A stretch of DNA of 6,883 nucleotides from DHVE2 group archaeon (lineage in GTDB: Archaea; Thermoplasmatota; Thermoplasmata; Thermoplasmatales; Aciduliprofundaceae): assembly GCA_015520985.1 (NCBI GenBank), contig WAOY01000133.1, positions 1 to 6,883 of the forward strand. The letters are read 5' to 3'. Positions 1 through 4,960 of this stretch are shown here, in pieces. Position numbers and translations under genes: made by a program. Under the pieces are notes generated by a model, which worked only from the letters and a program-made list of their open reading frames with translations, did no database searches and was not told the DNA's origin. Numbering within the stretch: the first letter of the stretch is position 1; every line of letters starts with the position of its first letter.

Positions 1-2293
1 CCTCTGATACGTACCTCCACCCGTGGTTTTCGTAGACATAAAGGCTCGCATTCTTAACCTCTCCTTCTTTTCCGTAGATTTCCACCATGTAATCGGCTCC
101 GAGGGGGTACTGTGGCAGAGAGAACCCCGTGGTTCTGTTCCCGTCCGAATTAACGTATATTCGCATGATGTCGTATCCGTACACGGGGTGTGCCTCCACT
201 GGCCCTATGTACACGTGCACCTCCTTGCCCGCATAGGGCTCGGGGAAGTCATTGGGTATGGTGGTGTTGAGCCACATATCTTCACCGTATGGATAATCTG
301 CAACGCCATCCGCGTCCACATCGGGCATGCTCTCTCCATTCACCTCTATGGTGCTCTCCTCATCCGGGATTCCGTCGTTGTTGAAATCATGAGGGTAAAG
401 ATCGAATCTGTCCGGCACGGTGTCCCGGTCCGAATCCGGGAGGGTGAACATTCTCTCCACGGGGCACTCCGTGCCGCCCATCATCCTTCCGTTTACAGAG
501 ACGTAGAAGTAGAGGGAGTTGCCTGTGAAAGAGGAGTATTGCAGAATGTCTATGTTGTAATCTCCGCCGGTGGGATTGCCCGAGGGATCCAGCACATCAC
601 CTGGTGAATCGACCTTCGCTCCCAGCCAGTCCAGAAATGAGCCGTCCACATGAACCTCGTCCGGGATGGAGTGTATGTATGACCCGCCGTCGGAGAGGTC
701 TATAATCTCGTAAGGGTAGTTCATCCCTATACTTTTCAGGGTGGCAAGTATCGTTCTCTGGTCAAGGTACGTCCAGTGGCACCTCACCGTGAGGAATACC
801 GTCGCGTTCTTCACCCTCAAATTCAGATCTGGGAACTCAACCACGCTGCCGTCGGAAGTCCTCCACGCATCTGTTATGAGCGAATCCCCGGGGCCGAATT
901 TTCCGTCTCCATTGTCCAGATAGAGTGCTAGGCGATCCATGTCGAAGGGGGTTGCGGTGCCGTTGAAGGTGAAGCTCATGTTGTACACTTCAACATTCCT
1001 GCCGAAACCCGCTATTTTTATCTTAAGCACAGGTGTGGTTGTGTTGTACTCTATTACGTCCTCGTAGGATCTGGTGAGCACAGGTACGCTGAACTCGCCG
1101 TATTCGGGTACGGTTGCCTCGTCAAAACCGCCGGCGTAGTCCGTGGTGACCACGACGCTTCTGAACCTCTCAAAGTGCCGTGGTATCAGCCCCTCCAGCT
1201 TGTTATACTTGGCCATCGCTGCCACGGAGCCCATGCTGATAAACTTGGAGAAATCACTATTGTCCGTTGAGTTGAAGAAGTACAGGGTTCTGCCCACCAC
1301 GCTTCCGTTCCACCCGTATACCTCGGCCATAAAATCGGCCCCTATGCCATCAACGAGGTACCCCGTCTCCGAGTTCATATCGGAGTCTATGAATATGTAC
1401 ACGCCGCTGGAATTCACGAACAGTTTTTCCTGGGTCTCAACGAAGAAGTACAGTCCCTTTTCCGTGGAATGGAACTTCACCACGGTTACGTTCACATCCT
1501 CTGGAGATGCTCGCAGGTTGTAGTAGGGGATCTCGGAGGACCACTCCTCGAAGTTTCCATCGACGACGAAGGCAGGGCCGTGGCTGAAGAAAAATACGCC
1601 CATAAGCGGGGCATAGATTATCACGAGTATTAGAAGCACGGAGACGATGAACCTGAGAATGGGTGGGGTTCTGTCCCTCCTGGGGGATCCTGGAGAACCG
1701 GCGCCGTTCACAAGTCCGCTTCCGTTTATTATACCGTTCTTGAAGCCATTGCTGAACCCGTTTACCTGGGACCTGCCACGGCCGTTCATGAATCCCAGGC
1801 CGTTGACTAGCCCGATACCGTTCCCGGCGCTTCTGTTCCTGTACGACACTCCGTGCAGCTTTTCCTCGAGGTATGCGGGGGGTATCTCGTTCTGCTTCTC
1901 GTAAAGTTCCTTCGCCCTCTTGAAAGCCTCTCTAGCCTCACGGTGGCGGTTCATCTTCTCCAGCAGTTCACCCTTTATCTGCCAGACCACTGGGGACTCG
2001 GGGTTGATTTTAGAAAGCCTGTCGTATTCCTCGTACGCCCTCTCAAGATCCTCTTCGGACAGGACGCGGCTCCACCTTTTGAGAAAATCGCGGGTGATAT
2101 TCCCTCTATCTTCCAGCATCCTGGATGCCGCGAATTCCTTCAGCCTGCGAACGTCCTCCAGGCTGAGCCCCGATATGGCGGCAATTTCATAATCCTCAGA
2201 GTTTATGAACTCATCTAAATCGTGATAGTACTCGCATATGCCCGCGATCTGATCAGCGGACAGCCCAAAATCTCTGAGGGTCTCTTTGAGCAC
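1..2293 (-). CDS. TPR / Asn-Gly linker / single-span membrane protein with large duplicated ectodomain (C-terminus beyond window)
   Basis: An uninterrupted minus-strand frame of 764 codons starts at GTG 2293 and runs off the left edge. Residues 1-75 are helical with a helix-hairpin-helix-like stretch (ISGLSLEDVRRL near 40-51). Residues 85-133 look like a TPR hairpin (VVWQIKGELLEKM, then REAFKRA). Residues 156-199 are an Asn-Gly-rich linker with eight NG dipeptides. Residues 212-236 form one hydrophobic span preceded by PRRDR, so the N-terminus should be cytoplasmic and the rest external. The ectodomain has about eleven N-x-S/T sequons and two related modules beginning DGNFEEW (245-251) and DGSFLDW (550-556). 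Each module has a later motif of the form NS/DSD...TG[YF]...GAD[FY]M.E[VI]YG. Asp-rich loops at 480-490, 620-644 and 658-666 resemble calcium-binding repeats. The modules recall CBM9/DOMON-like beta-sandwiches, but that is inference and the substrate is unknown. An in-frame GTG at 2305 is an alternative start; TATA spacing favours 2293. Confidence 0.85.
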   Translation of the reverse strand, partial: MLKETLRDFGLSADQIAGICEYYHDLDEFINSEDYEIAAISGLSLEDVRRLKEFAASRMLEDRGNITRDFLKRWSRVLSEEDLERAYEEYDRLSKINPESPVVWQIKGELLEKMNRHREAREAFKRAKELYEKQNEIPPAYLEEKLHGVSYRNRSAGNGIGLVNGLGFMNGRGRSQVNGFSNGFKNGIINGSGLVNGAGSPGSPRRDRTPPILRFIVSVLLILVIIYAPLMGVFFFSHGPAFVVDGNFEEWSSEIPYYNLRASPEDVNVTVVKFHSTEKGLYFFVETQEKLFVNSSGVYIFIDSDMNSETGYLVDGIGADFMAEVYGWNGSVVGRTLYFFNSTDNSDFSKFISMGSVAAMAKYNKLEGLIPRHFERFRSVVVTTDYAGGFDEATVPEYGEFSVPVLTRSYEDVIEYNTTTPVLKIKIAGFGRNVEVYNMSFTFNGTATPFDMDRLALYLDNGDGKFGPGDSLITDAWRTSDGSVVEFPDLNLRVKNATVFLTVRCHWTYLDQRTILATLKSIGMNYPYEIIDLSDGGSYIHSIPDEVHVDGSFLDWLGAKVDSPGDVLDPSGNPTGGDYNIDILQYSSFTGNSLYFYVSVNGRMMGGTECPVERMFTLPDSDRDTVPDRFDLYPHDFNNDGIPDEESTIEVNGESMPDVDADGVADYPYGEDMWLNTTIPNDFPEPYAGKEVHVYIGPVEAHPVYGYDIMRIYVNSDGNRTTGFSLPQYPLGADYMVEIYGKEGEVKNASLYVYENHGWRYVSE
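1697..1828 (-). repeat. Asn-Gly-rich linker coding segment (residues 156-199)
   Basis: This stretch encodes a low-complexity linker with NG dipeptides at residues 158, 164, 170, 178, 182, 186, 190 and 196, spaced 4-8 residues apart with Leu, Phe, Ile, Val or Ser between them. It separates the cytoplasmic TPR region from the Pro/Arg-rich juxtamembrane segment and the membrane span. The DNA is not a perfect tandem repeat, so the pattern is kept at protein level. Similar NG-repeat linkers are, from memory, found in membrane proteins of Thermoplasmata and related archaea; their role is not known to me. Confidence 0.75.
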
Positions 2294-2296
2294 ATG

Positions 2297-2314
2297 AATC
2301 CCCACAGGGGGATT
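2297..2314. promoter_or_regulatory. Perfect 7-bp inverted repeat, candidate operator
   Basis: AATCCCC (2297-2303), ACAG, GGGGATT (2308-2314) form a perfect inverted repeat. It fills the gap between the TATA box (2317-2324) and the GTG start at 2293, where RNA polymerase would melt the promoter. If the transcript is leaderless the repeat is not transcribed, so a DNA-level operator is more likely than an RNA hairpin. If transcription began further upstream it could instead form a hairpin at the start codon. Confidence 0.5.
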
Positions 2315-2316
2315 GG

Positions 2317-2324
2317 TATATAAA
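2317..2324 (-). promoter_or_regulatory. TATA box of the surface-protein gene
   Basis: On the minus strand this reads TTTATATA, a strong archaeal TATA box. Its centre is about 27 nt from the GTG at 2293, so transcription should begin at or within a base or two of the start codon. There is no Shine-Dalgarno sequence in between, which fits a leaderless mRNA. Confidence 0.7.
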
Positions 2325-2330
2325 TCTTAT

Positions 2331-2350
2331 ACAAAAAATTGGGAAAAACG
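2331..2350 (-). terminator. Oligo-T transcription terminator after the AbrB-type gene
   Basis: Read on the minus strand, two T-runs (five and six T) separated by CCCAA lie 16-35 nt past the stop codon at 2366. Archaeal RNA polymerase terminates at such oligo-T tracts without needing a hairpin. The site sits just upstream of the next gene's own TATA box, suggesting that the AbrB-type gene and the surface-protein gene are separate transcription units. Confidence 0.5.
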
Positions 2351-2365
2351 TTCAGAATATTGAAA

Positions 2366-2572
2366 TCACAGTTTGACGTCCTTGAGAACGAGCTTCTTTA
2401 CCACCATCTGCCCGTCCTTGTCCATCAGAAACACCAGGTAGTCTCCGCCCTTTATGTTCAGTGCCTGCGCTATCTTCTTCTTAAGGGTTATCCTGTACTG
2501 CCCGTTCTTCGTCTCGGAGACCTTCACCACTTCCCAGAGGCTATAATCCTTTTTTCCATTTTTCTCTGCCAT
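2366..2572 (-). CDS. AbrB/MazE/SpoVT-type DNA-binding protein, 68 aa
   Basis: A small protein whose residues about 15-61 match the swapped-hairpin AbrB fold: a variable first strand (VVKVSETKNGQYRITLKKK), the helix IAQALNI and the KGGDYLVFLMDKDG turn and strands. Family members are small dimeric transcription factors or antitoxins. Here the usual IPK of the 'GQxxIPK' motif is ITLKK, a variation often tolerated in archaeal members. The first 14 residues are a polar extension with several lysines. No toxin gene adjoins it, so a free-standing regulator is more likely than an antitoxin. ATG 2572 follows a TATA-like box at 2595-2602 at leaderless spacing. It sits next to a divergent zinc-ribbon gene and upstream of the large surface-protein gene, either of which, or itself, could be the target (inference). 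Confidence 0.8.
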   Translation of the reverse strand: MAEKNGKKDYSLWEVVKVSETKNGQYRITLKKKIAQALNIKGGDYLVFLMDKDGQMVVKKLVLKDVKL

Positions 2573-2573
2573 A

Positions 2574-2592
2574 GTTATACGTTATGATTAAC
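2574..2592. promoter_or_regulatory. Repeated GTTAT motif at the AbrB-type gene start
   Basis: Two tandem seven-base units, GTTATAC (2574-2580) and GTTATGA (2581-2587), are followed by TTAAC, so the outer bases also read GTTA-N11-TAAC as an inverted repeat. The block lies between the TATA box and the ATG of the AbrB-type gene, a place where an autoregulator could bind. It is AT-rich and short, so chance is a real alternative. Confidence 0.25.
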
Positions 2593-2594
2593 AC

Positions 2595-2602
2595 TATTTA
2601 AG
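2595..2602 (-). promoter_or_regulatory. TATA box of the AbrB-type gene
   Basis: The minus strand reads CTTAAATA, centred about 26-27 nt upstream of the ATG at 2572. The spacing predicts a start of transcription at the ATG and therefore a leaderless message. It lies about 40 bp from the TATA box of the divergent zinc-ribbon gene. Confidence 0.6.
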
Positions 2603-2638
2603 TATTTGGTAACATTGCGTCAAAAAATATGGGCAAAG

Positions 2639-2645
2639 TTTTAAG
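2639..2645 (+). promoter_or_regulatory. TATA box of the zinc-ribbon protein gene
   Basis: TTTTAAG, preceded by purine-rich CAAAG that may serve as BRE, is centred about 25 nt before the ATG at 2667. No Shine-Dalgarno sequence lies between them, so a leaderless transcript is expected. Confidence 0.55.
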
Positions 2646-2666
2646 AGCAGTGCGCTATGAGCCCGT

Positions 2667-3248
2667 ATGAAACTGGTATGTCCCAACTGCGGAAAGGAAT
2701 CGGAGCACGAAATAGTATCGTATAAAGAGGTTAAGGATGGTGTTGAATACGTTCTCAGGTGCAGAAACTGCGGTTACACGTATCGCAAGGTGATAAAGGA
2801 GGAGAAAATGAAGGACATAAAGGTTATATGGAGCTGGAGGGACAAGTCCCAGGTGAAGAGGTACTCCACATTCGAAGACGACGTCATATCCGTCGGAGAA
2901 GAGATCCGAGTCGACGGCATAAACTCTCTGGTGACGGCCATAGATTCCAGGGGTAAAAGGGTTGAAAGGGCGAGGGCCGGTGACGTTGATACCCTGTGGG
3001 TAAAGAGGTTCGACAGGGTCGTTGTGAAGGTATCAGTCAACAGGGGGGAGAGAACAACATCCCATGAGATAATTGCCTCGCCTGACGAGGAGTTCTACAT
3101 AGGTGATATCATAGATCTGGATGGCCATCACGCGGTTATCCATAAGATTAAGACTGAGGAGAGGTTCATCCACCGGGGCGGCGCCATGGCCCGGGAAATA
3201 GTGCGCATTTACGCCAAGGCCATCAGAGAGGTAAGGCGAAAACATTAA
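2667..3248 (+). CDS. HVO_0476-family zinc-ribbon protein
   Basis: A 193-residue protein that begins with a zinc ribbon: CPNC at residues 5-8 and CRNC at 32-35, enough for four-cysteine zinc binding. The rest is a mixed, mostly beta region rich in Val, Ile, Arg and Asp, with segments such as VISVGEEIRVDG and YIGDIIDLDGHHAVIHKI that look like two related 'GDxIxVDGxxxxIxxI' barrel-type strands (about residues 75-95 and 146-165). The overall layout fits the archaeal HVO_0476 family, whose biochemical role is not established; a nucleic-acid-associated function is a reasonable guess from the ribbon and the basic tail (REVRRKH). It is monocistronic or first in the rightward run, and divergent from the AbrB-type gene. 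The start is fixed by the TATA spacing and by the first CxxC lying five residues in. Confidence 0.8.
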   Translation: MKLVCPNCGKESEHEIVSYKEVKDGVEYVLRCRNCGYTYRKVIKEEKMKDIKVIWSWRDKSQVKRYSTFEDDVISVGEEIRVDGINSLVTAIDSRGKRVERARAGDVDTLWVKRFDRVVVKVSVNRGERTTSHEIIASPDEEFYIGDIIDLDGHHAVIHKIKTEERFIHRGGAMAREIVRIYAKAIREVRRKH

Positions 3249-3252
3249 ATAA
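3245..3252 (+). promoter_or_regulatory. TATA box overlapping the preceding stop codon
   Basis: TTAAATAA contains the TAA stop (3246-3248) of the zinc-ribbon gene and is centred about 25 nt upstream of the ATG at 3273. This suggests that the membrane-protein gene has its own leaderless promoter despite a 24-nt intergenic gap, and that the two genes need not be an operon. Confidence 0.55.
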
Positions 3253-3272
3253 TCTCAGGCTTTTAATCAGCT

Positions 3273-3716
3273 ATGGAAGGGACGACTTTACCACCACCCG
3301 CAGCACCCCAGCCAGGCATAGGGGAATCTAGCAAGCTCAGGAGCACGCTGGATCTTCTGAATATCGCCAAGATACTTGCCCTGGTTGTGGGCATCCTTGC
3401 ATTTCTAGGCGCTTTATGGACCGGCGTGACCCTCATATGGGCCGGTTTTTACGGGCTGCCCTGGGCAGGGTACTACGTCGTTGCGGGAATAATAAACCTG
3501 TTGCTTTACACTAAGATCCCCGAATTTGAAGCCATGGTGCGCGGGCGCAGGTACACCGAGGCGAAGGATGCGATGCTGGTCTGGGCCATACTGGGTCTTA
3601 TCTTCGGTTTCATAGTCGGTCTCATACTGATCATAGTGATTTTCGTCAACCTGGAGGATCTCCAGCACCGCGAGGGCTACGCCCAGGCGCCCCCGCCGCC
3701 ACCTCCGGTGCAGTGA
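3273..3716 (+). CDS. Small multi-span membrane protein with proline-rich ends
   Basis: I do not recognise the family of this 147-residue protein. It has a Pro/Ala-rich N-terminal tail (residues 6-14), hydrophobic spans at about 33-57, 60-80 and 100-126, a short charged loop between the last two (MVRGRRYTEAKDA) and a C-terminal tail with six consecutive prolines (140-145). With three spans the tails would face opposite sides; if the long third stretch folds back or the first two pair differently, both could be cytoplasmic. The basic RGRR loop suggests that this loop is cytoplasmic. The general layout resembles small archaeal and bacterial membrane proteins in which short polytopic cores carry Pro-rich tails. 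It has its own TATA box and no Shine-Dalgarno. It is followed closely by a short helical gene. Confidence 0.7.
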   Translation: MEGTTLPPPAAPQPGIGESSKLRSTLDLLNIAKILALVVGILAFLGALWTGVTLIWAGFYGLPWAGYYVVAGIINLLLYTKIPEFEAMVRGRRYTEAKDAMLVWAILGLIFGFIVGLILIIVIFVNLEDLQHREGYAQAPPPPPPVQ

Positions 3717-3728
3717 AACGGGGAAAAC

Positions 3729-3736
3729 CTTATTAC
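3729..3736 (+). promoter_or_regulatory. Probable TATA box of the short helical gene
   Basis: CTTATTAC, preceded by GAAAAC as a possible BRE, is centred about 28 nt before the ATG at 3761. This spacing supports ATG 3761 as the true start, giving a leaderless message rather than initiation at the upstream GTG at 3713. Confidence 0.4.
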
Positions 3737-3760
3737 ATTTCATCCCTTTTATTCTTTGTT

Positions 3761-3967
3761 ATGCTCGCCGAAGCGTTTGAAAATGTGGCGCCTTACATAT
3801 CTCACCTCCGGGAAATTAAGGAATTTGTTGAGGAGAACGGGGATAAGAGCTATGAGGAGGTGCAGCGCCTGATTGAGATGAGGATGGCGGAGGCACCTCC
3901 GGATCTCGCTACGGATTACCGCATTCTGCTGAACGAGCTCAGGAAAATGATTAATACGGAGATGTAA
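3761..3967 (+). CDS. Short acidic helical protein, 68 aa, unknown function
   Basis: From ATG 3761 the product is about 68 residues, largely amphipathic helix with many Glu, Lys and Arg (HLREIKEFVEENG, YEEVQRLIEMRM, LLNELRKMI). No cysteine, signal peptide or membrane span is present in this version. The frame stays open upstream to GTG 3713, which would add KRGKPYYISSLLFFVM and overlap the previous stop; I prefer 3761 because the added segment covers a likely TATA box and a T-rich promoter-like stretch. The stop is four bases before the next ATG, and GGAG at 3958-3961 could act as that gene's Shine-Dalgarno, so the two are probably one operon and may share a role. I do not recognise the family. 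Confidence 0.6.
   Translation: MLAEAFENVAPYISHLREIKEFVEENGDKSYEEVQRLIEMRMAEAPPDLATDYRILLNELRKMINTEM
3958..3961 (+). promoter_or_regulatory. Shine-Dalgarno site for the nuclease-like gene
   Basis: GGAG, within GGAGATG, ends 10 nt before ATG 3972 and lies inside the last codons of the upstream gene. It fits internal-cistron translation, in contrast to the leaderless first genes. The spacing is slightly long, so confidence is moderate. Confidence 0.4.
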
Positions 3968-3971
3968 ATCC

Positions 3972-4949
3972 ATGTCCGTGAAGTTGAGGGATCTGATAAA
4001 GAGAATGCTCGTGGAAAATGGATGGGTCGTGGACGAGAGGGGCGACGAGTTCATATGGGGCCGTGCGGAGGACGGACATCTGGAGATATTCCTCGTTGTG
4101 GAGGATCATGAGGTCACGGGCGAGGATGTTATGCTCTTCGTCCGCAACACGGAGCAGGTTCATGGGGAGAAGGCGATAATATGCATAAAGGGCTATGACC
4201 GCACCGCCGAGGCCATGGCGTCCAGGCTAGGGGTGCATCTGATCCCCCGTGATAAGATTGCGCCTCTCATCGGGGAGTATGTCATAACCCTGCTTGAGAG
4301 GGGAGAGAAACTCCCAATACTGGGTGAGGAGGACGTGGAGGTGGAGGACATAGAGATTGAGGAGTGGGAGGAGGATACTGAAGAGGAGGAGAATGAGGAT
4401 GTCATTCCCATAATAATTGAGGACGTGGGTGGTGGAGAGGAGAAGATAATAAAGCCCATAATATCCGAGGATAAGGCGCGGGCCATAGCGAGGAAGTACA
4501 CCATGCCCCTGAGGGTTGAGCTTCACCTCGTGCCTTACTACCTCTTTGAGTACTCCCTCAAGGTCGTGACTGAGGGGACCATGGAGGAAAAAAACGCCTC
4601 GGGAATAATCGCGATAAATGCCCTGAACGGCTCCTATGAGGTCTGGAAGACGGGATACGAGACCACGTCCAACATTGATCTGCCACACGTTCGCATTGAG
4701 CCTGTAATCTCCCTTGACGATTCCCGGAGGTATGCCCGCTCCGGCCTGGTGAAGGAATACACCCGGGAGAAGGAGTTCACCGTGGATGATCAAACCGTGA
4801 CAATAATTGAGAAGAGAAAGATAAGGCCGCTGGAGAGCAGCATAAAGACCAACTACATGGGCATATACTACCTTCCGGTGTGGGTTGTGGAGGGGCGAGA
4901 TGGGAAGGTACGCATCAATGCCGCAAGCGGAGAGATCATGCGCGATTGA
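3972..4949 (+). CDS. Protein with degenerate restriction-endonuclease-like domain and duplicated C-terminal beta module
   Basis: A 325-residue protein without membrane spans. Residues 1-108 follow the order of a restriction-endonuclease-like (Mrr/RecB-type) fold: an N-terminal helix, strands around FIWGRAE and LEIFLVVE, then AIICIKGY, a helix (TAEAMASRLG) and VHLIPRDKIAPLI. The catalytic D...ExK pattern is not visible, since the expected 'E-x-K' strand reads EIFLVVED, so it is probably non-catalytic. Residues 118-151 are a very acidic linker. Residues 158-325 contain two related halves beginning KPIISEDKARAIARKY (161-176) and EPVISLDDSRRYARSG (243-258). Each ends in a strand pair such as GIIAINALNGSYEVW or VRINAASGEI, reminiscent of PepSY-type 'vdA.tGei' hairpins. 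It lies four bases after the short helical gene and is probably translated from GGAG at 3958-3961. Function unknown; a binding or scaffold role is inference. Confidence 0.7.
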   Translation: MSVKLRDLIKRMLVENGWVVDERGDEFIWGRAEDGHLEIFLVVEDHEVTGEDVMLFVRNTEQVHGEKAIICIKGYDRTAEAMASRLGVHLIPRDKIAPLIGEYVITLLERGEKLPILGEEDVEVEDIEIEEWEEDTEEEENEDVIPIIIEDVGGGEEKIIKPIISEDKARAIARKYTMPLRVELHLVPYYLFEYSLKVVTEGTMEEKNASGIIAINALNGSYEVWKTGYETTSNIDLPHVRIEPVISLDDSRRYARSGLVKEYTREKEFTVDDQTVTIIEKRKIRPLESSIKTNYMGIYYLPVWVVEGRDGKVRINAASGEIMRD

Positions 4950-4960
4950 TTCTCCTCCAT

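Noticed and set aside
23..607. Plus-strand open frame of 194 codons
   Set aside because: It lies opposite the 764-codon surface-protein frame, whose translation has clear domains and sequons; the plus-strand product is His/Val-rich and has no recognisable pattern.
1143..2218. Several plus-strand open frames
   Set aside because: All are antisense to the same minus-strand gene and are explained by its codon composition; the Pro/Phe/Leu-rich one at 1647 is the complement of the NG linker and membrane span.
2293..2295. ATG at 2295-2293 as the start of the surface-protein gene
   Set aside because: It is out of frame with the long reading frame and stops after about 26 codons; the GTG two bases later is in frame.
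2366..2572. AbrB-type protein as antitoxin of a toxin-antitoxin pair
   Set aside because: No small toxin-like gene (PIN, MazF or similar) adjoins it on either side.
4227..4793. Minus-strand open frame of 188 codons
   Set aside because: It is antisense to the nuclease-like gene, has no promoter or Shine-Dalgarno and gives a His/Leu/Tyr-rich product typical of a shadow frame.
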